Origin: CAZGQY01 sp964528035 | Lineage (GTDB): Bacteria; Pseudomonadota; Gammaproteobacteria; Methylococcales; UBA1147 | Direction of reading: 5' to 3' | NCBI GenBank assembly: GCA_964528035.1 | Contig: CAZGQY010000156.1 | Coordinates: 1-9,840 of the forward strand | Length of the DNA stretch: 9,840 nucleotides | Shown here: in pieces, positions 1 to 5,637 of the stretch | Layout: each line of letters starts with the position of its first letter | Position numbering within the stretch: the first letter of the stretch is position 1 | The notes under the pieces: generated by a model | What the model saw: only the letters and a program-made list of their open reading frames with translations | What the model was told of the DNA's origin: nothing | Databases searched by the model: none | Program-made: the position numbers and the translations under genes

Positions 1-1
1 T

Positions 2-673
2 GGTGATGAAATTTTTGGTGGCTATATTCATTATTTTAAATTCAAAAAAATCACGGCAAGTCGATACACAAATTTGTCAGGGTTAAAATCGATCAACGCC
101 TGGCTAAAACAAAAGTTTCAGAGCAAAGAAATTGGCAAGCTTTTCTCCAATATAGAACGACGTTATTTCCTCACCGATCTGGAGCTGCACTGCCGGCTAT
201 TGGGTGGTATGCTGAAAAATGAAAAAAACAAATACCGGCTCAAGTTTGGAATTTCCGATGATTACGATGACTATTGGTTTTTCCGACAATACTATCGCGA
301 AGAACTACCTATAATTACCCGATTACAATATCTGGATTTTCATACCTATTTACCTGAAGATATTCTGACAAAAGTTGATCGAACCAGCATGGCTGTCTCG
401 TTAGAAGCCCGAGTCCCCTTCATCTCAAAAAAAATCATAGAATTTTCATTCAGCTTACCCGAATCGATTCGGATACCCAACCACGAACCGAAGGGGATAC
501 TTACACAAAGCTTCGCTACCCAACTCCCAAAACAAATCCTGGGTAGAAAAAAGAAAGGATTTACCATACCGATAAAACCCTGGCGAACCGATTTTTTCGG
601 CCAGTATAGGTTTCCCCAGGAACAAACTTTGAATGAATTATTTCTTGCTGGTACTTCGTCAAACCTGGGTTGA
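2..673 (+). CDS. Asparagine synthase-type amidotransferase, C-terminal part (5' end outside window, 3' end probably truncated)
   Basis: This is the 3' portion of a glutamine-dependent asparagine synthetase (AsnB) family protein; 223 residues are visible. Reading from base 2 the protein opens with GDEIFGGY, the conserved motif of the ATP-pyrophosphatase synthetase domain. Further on are LPEDILTKVDRTSMAVSLEARVPF (about residues 115-138) and GRKKKGFTIP (about 178-187), both hallmarks of this domain. The glutaminase domain and the SGGxDS ATP loop must lie upstream. Members in exosortase exopolysaccharide loci are thought to amidate sugar precursors; the PEP-CTERM-linked glycosyltransferase at 4052-5251 supports that role, but this is inference. 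After the GF.IP..W segment family members normally run on for roughly 60-90 residues; here only about 33 remain. The TGA stop is the first three bases of a 16-bp tandem repeat, which suggests that a rearrangement removed the C-terminus. Whether the product is still active is unknown. Confidence 0.85.
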   Translation, partial: GDEIFGGYIHYFKFKKITASRYTNLSGLKSINAWLKQKFQSKEIGKLFSNIERRYFLTDLELHCRLLGGMLKNEKNKYRLKFGISDDYDDYWFFRQYYREELPIITRLQYLDFHTYLPEDILTKVDRTSMAVSLEARVPFISKKIIEFSFSLPESIRIPNHEPKGILTQSFATQLPKQILGRKKKGFTIPIKPWRTDFFGQYRFPQEQTLNELFLAGTSSNLG

Positions 674-702
674 CAAGTGTGTCGAGTGACAAGTGGGTCG
701 AG
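671..702. repeat. Two tandem 16-bp repeats at the truncated amidotransferase end
   Basis: Two adjacent copies of TGACAAGTGtGTCGAG (671-686) and TGACAAGTGgGTCGAG (687-702) differ at one base. The first copy supplies the stop codon of the amidotransferase reading frame. Such short repeats at a gene break can be the end of a mobile or REP-type element, but no transposase is recognisable beside them, so their origin is not established. Confidence 0.8.
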
Positions 703-992
703 TCAGTAAAATAAGCTTTCAAATCAGCACTTTGTCTACGCAGCCGTATAGCCTGAATCCAGCGATTTAAATCTCTAAGGTAATTCACTATTCCTTAAAA
801 TTCGATCCAATCTCAAATTTCTATTATTAAATATCAACCAATTTAAAGTAGAATACCGCTCCCACGAACATCACACTATGATGCTTTGTAGGTAAATGAC
901 TCGTCAGCATTCTTTACAACCTATTAAACATTTAACCATAAGTTTTCAACAAATAATTCCCATCATACTGATTATGAAGATATTCCAGAGTT

Positions 993-1008
993 TGGTACAG
1001 GTATTGCT
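993..1008 (+). promoter_or_regulatory. Sigma-54 (RpoN) -24/-12 promoter for the PEP-CTERM mini-gene
   Basis: TGGTACAGGTATTGCT matches the sigma-54 consensus TGGCAC(A/G)NNNNTTGC(A/T) at every fixed position except C4, which is T here. The invariant GG (994-995) and GC (1006-1007) are exactly 10 bp apart. Transcription would start near 1019, giving a leader of about 70 nt with an AAGGA ribosome binding site before the ATG at 1088. PEP-CTERM genes are known to depend on RpoN with the PrsK/PrsR two-component system in floc-forming bacteria, so the assignment fits the gene it precedes. It has not been tested here. Confidence 0.65.
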
Positions 1009-1075
1009 CAAATAGATGCAAACGATAAAAAATCTAATAAACCCGTAAATACAGAATACGGATCCAATACTATAT

Positions 1076-1080
1076 AAGGA
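1076..1080 (+). promoter_or_regulatory. Ribosome binding site of the PEP-CTERM mini-gene
   Basis: AAGGA is placed 7 nt before the ATG at 1088, the same motif and spacing as the lipoprotein gene in this window (3342-3346, minus strand). It is a main reason for accepting so short an ORF as a gene and it fixes its start. Confidence 0.7.
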
Positions 1081-1087
1081 ACAATTA

Positions 1088-1261
1088 ATGTTATTAAGGA
1101 TATTACTACTAAGCTGCATCGCTGCCACCAGCGGATTTGTCTCTACCGCATTTTCGTTTTCCGCAGAATCTGCAGTTCCAGAGCCAGTCTCGATTGGTTC
1201 TTTTGGCCTGTTTCTGGTTACCGTAGTATGGATAATCAAGACGTGGAAACCCAAATCTTAA
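1088..1261 (+). CDS. Minimal PEP-CTERM sorting-domain protein, 57 aa
   Basis: This is a tiny secreted precursor. Residues 1-21 form a signal peptide: an Arg at position 4, a hydrophobic core at 5-18, and S19-T-A21 as a good signal peptidase I site. Residues 22-29 (FSFSAESA) are the only spacer. VPEP at 30-33 starts a PEP-CTERM signal, followed by a hydrophobic helix (about 36-50, SIGSFGLFLVTVVWII region) and a basic tail KTWKPKS. Exosortase (EpsH/XrtA type) recognises this three-part signal in the inner membrane and cleaves near the PEP motif, so the released product could be only about 8-12 residues. The tail has Lys rather than the usual Arg cluster. A sigma-54 promoter and an AAGGA site precede it, and exosortase-associated genes flank it (2-673 and 4052-5251). 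A Cys at position 10 does not form a proper lipobox. Function is unknown: it could be a released peptide, an envelope peptide, or a decoy or regulatory substrate of the exosortase. Confidence 0.75.
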   Translation: MLLRILLLSCIAATSGFVSTAFSFSAESAVPEPVSIGSFGLFLVTVVWIIKTWKPKS

Positions 1262-1310
1262 ATCCACAGAGAAACAATACCCAACCGACCTGTAGCCACT
1301 CGAACCCAGT

Positions 1311-1337
1311 GTACTTCTTCTAACTTGACCGAAGTAC
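1311..1337. terminator. Small inverted repeat between convergent genes, possible weak bidirectional terminator
   Basis: GTACTTC (1311-1317) and GAAGTAC (1331-1337) form a perfect 7-bp stem with a 13-nt loop between the end of the mini-gene and the end of the convergent oxidase gene. There is no T-run and the stem is only moderately GC, so the role as terminator rests mostly on position. Confidence 0.25.
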
Positions 1338-1341
1338 TATA

Positions 1342-2574
1342 TCAAGTAGTCTGCTGCTCAACGACATTTTTAGAGACTAAACTTTCGATCTGATCAATCA
1401 AATATGACACGAACGGCTGAGAACAGGTAAATGCAGGGGATACAGCATTCAATACGTGGAACGATTGACTATCACCCTCGTAGCAAAAATCCATCTCCAA
1501 AGCTCTCTTTTTTAGATCAAATAGTTGCGCACGAATCCCTGGGGCCGCCCAACGAGTGTAGTTTTCAGGTTTAATATCTCTAGCCAATTCTGACGACAAC
1601 GCAACCATATTACTTTTGATATATTTTTTACTTTCTTCGAAAGCCAATCTTCTGAAGTTATTTTCATTCCTGACAAACATGCCAAGCTCTCTCCAGACAA
1701 TTTCCAGCATCTCATCAAATCTGAAATTATCCAGCCCGGAATATTGTTCCCGCCAAAACGCGGGAATCGCTGTCGGACCAATTTTTATGGCTCCGTCTGC
1801 TGTGGTTGTAAAATGCACGCCTAAAAAGGGATTATTCAGATCAGGCACCGGATAAATGTTTGTTTTTATTCGATTCTCAACTTCGTCTCCGTACAAATAT
1901 AAACCCTTGAACGGCAAGATTCTGTAATTCTCGGAAAAACCATAGTCTCTGGCAATTTTATCCGCGTACAGGCCCGCTGCATTAATCACATAACCACAAC
2001 TGACCCAATCGTCATTAATTTTCACCTGATCCTGCTTCCGGGATCGATAAGCAGCATTGCACTGTATTTCAATACCCGCATCAACTGCATCCTGTACAAG
2101 ATGTTTCATAACCTCCTTGGGATTCACCGAAGATGTCGTCGGTGAAAATAAAGCCCTGGCAAAAGTTTTTGCTCGAGGTTCAATTTCCATCGCTTCCTGT
2201 TCTGTCACTTCCTGTAGCTGTACACCGTTTTTTTCACCCCGTTCCCGAAGAAGATTCAGAGTAGCCAGTTCTTCTTCATTTCGAGTGACCACCAATTTGC
2301 CGCAACGATTTATTTTTATCCCTTTTTCAAGACAATATTCAGTCAAGGCGGCATTGCCATCACGAGTAAATTTTGCTTTAAAACTGTCTGCGGAATAATA
2401 AAATCCTGCATGCAGTACACCGCTATTCCTCCCGCTGGCGTGGAAACCAAAATTATCTTCCTTATCGATCAAAGAAACCGAACAATCCGGGAACCTTTGC
2501 TTAACCTGAATAGCGAGGTTAAATCCAATAACTCCACCACCGATAATTAAAAAATCCGTTGTTTTCGATTCCAT
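1342..2574 (-). CDS. lhgO: L-2-hydroxyglutarate oxidase-like FAD-dependent oxidoreductase (LhgO/DAO family)
   Basis: A 410-residue flavoprotein of the D-amino-acid-oxidase/glycerol-3-phosphate dehydrogenase superfamily. The N-terminus has the Rossmann FAD motif IIGGGVIG (10-17), then LIDKED (35-40) at the end of the second strand. HASGRNSGVLHAGFYY (45-60) is typical of the L-2-hydroxyglutarate oxidase branch, whose E. coli member LhgO (YgaF) oxidises L-2-hydroxyglutarate to 2-oxoglutarate and passes electrons to the membrane quinone pool. VINAAGLYADKIA (about 186-198), KIGPTAIPAF, GIRAQ and the final NAVSPAFTCS motif also fit, and the length is close to the family norm of about 400-420. No clear Shine-Dalgarno lies before the ATG. 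A reasonable sigma-70-like promoter lies about 40-70 bp upstream. It converges with the PEP-CTERM mini-gene. Members of this branch sometimes occur in polysaccharide clusters, where the substrate could differ, so the exact substrate is inferred. Confidence 0.85.
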   Translation of the reverse strand: MESKTTDFLIIGGGVIGFNLAIQVKQRFPDCSVSLIDKEDNFGFHASGRNSGVLHAGFYYSADSFKAKFTRDGNAALTEYCLEKGIKINRCGKLVVTRNEEELATLNLLRERGEKNGVQLQEVTEQEAMEIEPRAKTFARALFSPTTSSVNPKEVMKHLVQDAVDAGIEIQCNAAYRSRKQDQVKINDDWVSCGYVINAAGLYADKIARDYGFSENYRILPFKGLYLYGDEVENRIKTNIYPVPDLNNPFLGVHFTTTADGAIKIGPTAIPAFWREQYSGLDNFRFDEMLEIVWRELGMFVRNENNFRRLAFEESKKYIKSNMVALSSELARDIKPENYTRWAAPGIRAQLFDLKKRALEMDFCYEGDSQSFHVLNAVSPAFTCSQPFVSYLIDQIESLVSKNVVEQQTT

Positions 2575-2620
2575 AAAATGAATATGTTATAAGTTGAATT
2601 TGGGGCCTTCAGTTAATTCC

Positions 2621-2647
2621 ATTGTACGCTAGACAGCCGAGTGTAAA
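2621..2647 (-). promoter_or_regulatory. Candidate sigma-70 promoter for the lhgO-like gene
   Basis: On the minus strand TTTACA (2642-2647, five of six -35 bases) and TACAAT (2621-2626, five of six -10 bases) are 15 bp apart, slightly short of the ideal 17. Transcription would start near 2614, leaving a leader of about 40 nt before the ATG. This suggests the oxidase gene can be transcribed separately from the lipoprotein gene upstream. Confidence 0.35.
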
Positions 2648-2698
2648 CAGGCGTCAGGAAGCTTCCATGCTCCCAAAATATCGTTGCTTAATAGCCTA

Positions 2699-3334
2699 TC
2701 AATCACCAAATTTTATTGAATCAACGATTTCCTTTAGTTCTGGACGACATTCTTCAAAATGCTCTGTTTCAGCAGCACCCATGAAATTCATGTAGTAATT
2801 TTCCCGATCATAGGCCTGGTAGATTATCCGTTGATGCCCACCGGCCTTGCCTTTTTCGACCAATTCCCAGCCACGTGTAAAACGAACGGTTTTATTGTTC
2901 TCCTTACCCGATTCATCACGTCTTTTTGCCGATAGATTTTTGTCGATTTGGATATCCTTTTTCGCACTCTTCAAAGAAGCGCTAACCGAAGCCTCCGCAG
3001 GAAAATCCAGTTGCATCCGATTAAGATGAAACTGAAAACTACAAGTACTGGCTATTGGCACTTTCATGAATAACACAGAGTCAGAATTTACATCACCACT
3101 CTGCTTTGACCAGCCGGCTGGTATAACGAATGAAAATTTACGATCCGTATTGGTATATGTTGCTGCAGCTGAGGATCCACTACTTACTCCCGTACCGGAT
3201 TCGCCCACCCCAGCAGAACCTATGGCCTTGTTCATAAGACCGGTTGTTGAAGGTAACGAATTGCAGCCACCCAGGAAAAACATAAGGGCGAATACCATCA
3301 GGACTAAATAATAATTCATGTGTTTGTTTTGCAT
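2699..3334 (-). CDS. Lipoprotein of unknown function
   Basis: A 211-residue predicted lipoprotein. The N-terminus has Lys4 and a strongly hydrophobic stretch (7-20) ending in the lipobox LGGC (21-24), so Cys24 would be lipidated after signal peptidase II cleavage. The +2 residue is Asn, not Asp, which predicts outer-membrane delivery. Residues 25-58 form a Ser/Gly/Ala-rich linker. From about residue 59 a small alpha/beta domain begins (YTNTDRKFSFVIPAGWSKQS) and ends with LKEIVDSIKFGD, a pattern reminiscent of PsbP/DcrB-like folds; this resemblance is an impression and not an identification. The start is fixed by AAGGA (3342-3346) 7 nt upstream; a second Met at residue 6 is a less likely start. 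No catalytic motif is visible. It lies 124 bp upstream of the lhgO-like gene on the same strand. Confidence 0.75.
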   Translation of the reverse strand: MQNKHMNYYLVLMVFALMFFLGGCNSLPSTTGLMNKAIGSAGVGESGTGVSSGSSAAATYTNTDRKFSFVIPAGWSKQSGDVNSDSVLFMKVPIASTCSFQFHLNRMQLDFPAEASVSASLKSAKKDIQIDKNLSAKRRDESGKENNKTVRFTRGWELVEKGKAGGHQRIIYQAYDRENYYMNFMGAAETEHFEECRPELKEIVDSIKFGD

Positions 3335-3515
3335 TCAATATTCCTTTGTATAGTTAAAAGAAAAATACACCCATCATTCGGGCTGACCGCTTTTTGCGAC
3401 TGGTTTAAAGTATAGACACAAAGACCTGTTTTTGACTCGATTACCATGCCAATTCAAAAGAACGAGTCCAGTTCACCAAAACACCTGTTACCTTCCCATT
3501 TTGAGTAGTGTTTCT

Positions 3516-3767
3516 TCAATTGGAAAACCTAATGTCCCGCCACCGTTCAAAGTCATCAACAAACATCGGCTTGGCGATATAGTACCCCTGTACAATATCA
3601 CAACCGATCTTTTTCAGCATACTCCAGACCTGACGATTTTCCACGCCCTCCGCTACCACCTTCATCTTGAGTTTATGACCCAGAATGCCAGTTACACTAT
3701 AACTCAGGGTCAGAGCAATAAAAGCAAAGAGGTCGCCTGTTTCTGAAAGCCTTGAAAGATCCTGCAT
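3516..3767 (-). pseudogene. Remnant of an EAL-domain c-di-GMP phosphodiesterase (C-terminal end only)
   Basis: The 83-residue frame contains LKMKVVAEGVENRQVWSM and CDIVQGYYIAKPM, which correspond to the last 50-60 residues of EAL domains: the KVVAEGVE motif with its catalytic-region Glu, then the GCD..QGYY..KP motif. An intact EAL domain is about 240 residues and starts with the ExL motif, which is absent here along with the metal-binding Asp pair. The first 28 residues (to about SYSVTG) do not resemble an EAL domain, so the frame seems to fuse foreign sequence to the EAL scrap. Stop codons close the frame upstream of the ATG, with no ribosome binding site. It cannot hydrolyse c-di-GMP by itself and is best read as a degraded gene. 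An ancestor controlling exopolysaccharide through c-di-GMP would fit this locus, but that is inference. Confidence 0.75.
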
Positions 3768-3996
3768 CGATCACTAAAAATAATTATTAAAGTTCAAACC
3801 GGAGTCTCATTGCGAGAAGGTAGAAATTGAATAATTGAGCATGTGAAGTATCTTTTCTGTTTTTTAAAAACTTCATGATAGATACTGATTATAATAGTCA
3901 GATATTGTATTATTAACTCTTAAGAAAACCATATAGCATTCTGTTTTCTCGAAATTCATAGCGACAAATAATTCCAATACCAGACACAACCATTAT

Positions 3997-4004
3997 GGTA
4001 TAAC
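3997..4004 (+). promoter_or_regulatory. Possible extended -10 promoter for the sugar transferase gene
   Basis: TGGTATAAC contains an extended -10 (TG-N-TATAAC, five of six bases), about 47 bp before the ATG at 4052. No good -35 is seen at 16-18 bp. The rest of 3768-4051 is an AT-rich leader without a gene; it also holds an inverted repeat TGAAGT/ACTTCA (about 3844-3876) and an isolated TATAAT (3890-3895) with no -35. Confidence 0.3.
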
Positions 4005-4051
4005 GCCGGTAAATCTAACTTGAAAAACCTCATGCAGTTCAGTCACAAAAC

Positions 4052-5251
4052 ATGAAACAAGATCTGTTGCTACTTGTTCACCGCCTGCCTTACCCGCCAA
4101 ACAAAGGCGATAAAATACGCTCATGGAATTTATTTAAATATCTTAAGCAGCATTTTAATATTTATTTAGGCTGTTTTATTGACGATCCGGATGACTGGCA
4201 ATACACAGCTACAGTAAAAAGTCACTGTCAGGAAACGCATATACTCGAGCTCAACAGTAAACTGGCAACGTTAGGCAGTTTCCGTGGTTTCCTTAAAAAT
4301 ACACCTCTGACACTGCCCTACTATCACAAGCGTTCGATGCGGACATGGGTTAATAAAACACTCCATGAAAATCAAATCCAGCATATCGTTGTCTTCTCTT
4401 CCAGTATGGCACAATATGTGGAACAGCTAGAAAAACCAGCGAATCGTATTATTGATTTTGTCGACATAGATTCTGACAAATGGCAGCAATACAGCAATAA
4501 ATGCGGGTTTCCGATGCGGCAGGTTTATTCCCGTGAGGCTAAAAAACTTCGTCTATACGAGAACAGGGTTAGTGCGTTATTTGACCAAAGCCTGTTTGTC
4601 TCCAGTCAGGAAGCCGATTTATTCCGTGAGATGAACCCATCAGTAACCGAAAAAGTCGATTACTTTAATAATGGTGTCGATATTGATTTTTTTAAACCGG
4701 ACCACAACTACCCCAATCCATATCCAGATGGTGTTCAGGTATTGGTATTTTCAGGAGCGATGGATTACTGGGCCAATGTTGATGCCGTAACCTGGTTTGC
4801 AGAACATATTTGGCCAGATCTGAATGAGCACAATAAAAACATAAAATTTTATATTGTTGGCAGAAACCCCACGCCACAGGTATTAAAACTTAATCACACA
4901 ATGGGCATCGAAGTCACCGGTACAGTAGAAGACATTCGCCCCTATCTATCACACGCAAATATTTGTGTTGCTCCCCTACGCATTGCCCGCGGCATTCAAA
5001 ATAAGGTACTGGAAGCCATGGCACTGGAGAAACCTATCCTGGTTTCTGCACAAGGCTACGAAGGTATAGAAACAAGCCCTGAATTATGCTGCCAGATCCT
5101 GAATCAACCGGATGAGTGGGTAAAAGCCATTGAAGAGTGGCTTAAAAACCCACCAGAAGCATCCTTTAATCGATCATTTATTCTTAAAAACTATCACTGG
5201 AACAATAGCCTGTTACGCTTAAACCCACACCTACAGTTACCTGTACCCTAA
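4052..5251 (+). CDS. Sugar transferase of the PEP-CTERM/EpsH1 exosortase system (TIGR03087 type, GT4 fold)
   Basis: A 399-residue glycosyltransferase, full length for the family. HRLPYPPNKGDKIRSW (10-25) near the N-terminus and FVDIDSDKWQQYS (136-148) are signature segments of the sugar transferases that accompany exosortase systems. The C-terminal half shows the GT4 Rossmann pattern: VLVFSGAMDYWANVDAV (230-246), FYIVGRNPTP (266-275), VTGTVEDIRPYLSHA (288-302), and the nucleotide-sugar binding segment GIQNKVLEAMALEKP (314-328) with the conserved Glu. It acts at the cytoplasmic side, presumably adding a sugar to a lipid-linked exopolysaccharide precursor; donor and acceptor are not readable. 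No Shine-Dalgarno is evident before the ATG, but the start matches the usual N-terminus. It stands alone on the plus strand, with an EAL remnant upstream and the convergent alr operon downstream, so it seems separated from the rest of its cluster. Confidence 0.9.
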   Translation: MKQDLLLLVHRLPYPPNKGDKIRSWNLFKYLKQHFNIYLGCFIDDPDDWQYTATVKSHCQETHILELNSKLATLGSFRGFLKNTPLTLPYYHKRSMRTWVNKTLHENQIQHIVVFSSSMAQYVEQLEKPANRIIDFVDIDSDKWQQYSNKCGFPMRQVYSREAKKLRLYENRVSALFDQSLFVSSQEADLFREMNPSVTEKVDYFNNGVDIDFFKPDHNYPNPYPDGVQVLVFSGAMDYWANVDAVTWFAEHIWPDLNEHNKNIKFYIVGRNPTPQVLKLNHTMGIEVTGTVEDIRPYLSHANICVAPLRIARGIQNKVLEAMALEKPILVSAQGYEGIETSPELCCQILNQPDEWVKAIEEWLKNPPEASFNRSFILKNYHWNNSLLRLNPHLQLPVP

Positions 5252-5499
5252 ATATCAAAGGCACTTTGAGTACCTGTTCCTGAAAAACCGTCCAGTAAAT
5301 CGGATTTGAAACCATAATTTCGATCAGTAAATTCAGATCACCTGATTCCATATCTACAAATTAATAGGTTATAAAATTCTCAAGGAAAATAAGTTGAGAC
5401 CGATTTCATGTAGGCTTGGTATCAATTTATTATCCGTGAGATCAGTAGTTCTGAAATTGCGTAAGGCCATCGTTAACGATCTCCATTTCGGCAGAACTG

Positions 5500-5576
5500 T
5501 CCCTCGGGTTCCGCACGCTCCACCCGGACTACAAGATGTCAATTAGCCTGAATGGAGTGTAACGGAATCCGAGAAA
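5500..5576. repeat. REP-like inverted repeat pair
   Basis: Two copies of a GTAG.CCGG.TGGAG.GT.CGGAA.CCGAG-type element face each other: the first on the minus strand (5500-5532), the second on the plus strand (5543-5576), with a 10-nt spacer. About 24 of 33 aligned positions agree. The sequence resembles the TAGCCCGGATGGAGCG..CGGAATCCGGG repeats scattered between genes of many Pseudomonadota. In RNA the pair would form a long imperfect hairpin, which could end transcription from both convergent neighbours. Confidence 0.65.
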
Positions 5577-5587
5577 CTCAGTAGGCG

Positions 5588-5626
5588 AAAAAACCGGTCA
5601 CAGCAAAAACCACGCGCTTAGCTGAC
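5588..5626 (-). terminator. Candidate rho-independent terminator downstream of alr
   Basis: On the minus strand, 12 nt after the alr stop, GTCAGC (5621-5626) can pair with GCTgtGAC (5597-5604), with a 2-nt bulge and a 16-nt loop, followed after CGG by six T (5588-5593). The stem is imperfect and the loop is large, so confidence is low. Confidence 0.3.
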
Positions 5627-5637
5627 AGACGACTCTC

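Larger units (their letters stand above)
674..1087. other. Gene-poor stretch between the amidotransferase and the PEP-CTERM mini-gene
   Basis: This AT-rich stretch carries the tandem repeats at its left end and the sigma-54 promoter and ribosome binding site of the mini-gene at its right end. Two small dyads lie between: TAAGG-N12-CCTTA (776-797) and CATCA-N5-TGATG (869-883). The second is centred about 140 bp upstream of the expected transcription start, a usual distance for a sigma-54 enhancer, but it is short and could be chance. A start-less open frame runs from 928 to a TAA at 1075-1077. A 39-codon ATG frame lies at 896-1015, with only a poor ribosome binding site. No other gene is convincing. 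Confidence 0.5.
5252..5637. other. Convergent intergenic gap between the exopolysaccharide region and the hldE-dnaB-alr block
   Basis: The gap of 386 bp has no convincing gene. It begins with a 6-bp hairpin TCAAAG-gca-CTTTGA (5255-5269) just after the sugar transferase stop, without a T-run. It contains a perfect 12-bp palindrome ATCGTTAACGAT (5469-5480), the REP-like inverted pair (5500-5576), and a T-run hairpin serving alr (5588-5626, minus strand). A TTG-started 50-codon frame at 5394-5546 has AAGGA before it but runs into the repeat and is not accepted. Confidence 0.5.

Noticed and set aside
749..758. TAGCCTGAAT, shared with the second REP-like copy at 5544-5553
   Set aside because: Ten bases only and the flanks diverge at once; expected by chance in a window of this size.
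561..788. GTG-started minus-strand frame of 75 codons spanning the tandem repeat
   Set aside because: It runs antisense into the amidotransferase, crosses the 16-bp repeats, and has poor ribosome binding site spacing; I recognise no domain.
896..1015. 39-codon plus-strand ATG frame beginning MTRQHSLQPIK
   Set aside because: The nearest purine-rich motif is too close to the ATG, the frame overlaps the sigma-54 promoter, and the product has no recognisable features.
1088..1120. Possible lipobox (LLSC, Cys10) in the PEP-CTERM mini-protein
   Set aside because: Leu at -2 and a very short N-region do not fit signal peptidase II, whereas STA at 19-21 fits signal peptidase I.
5394..5546. TTG-started 50-codon frame with AAGGA upstream
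   Set aside because: Its last third is the REP-like repeat, it needs a rare start codon, and it shows no domain; probably chance.
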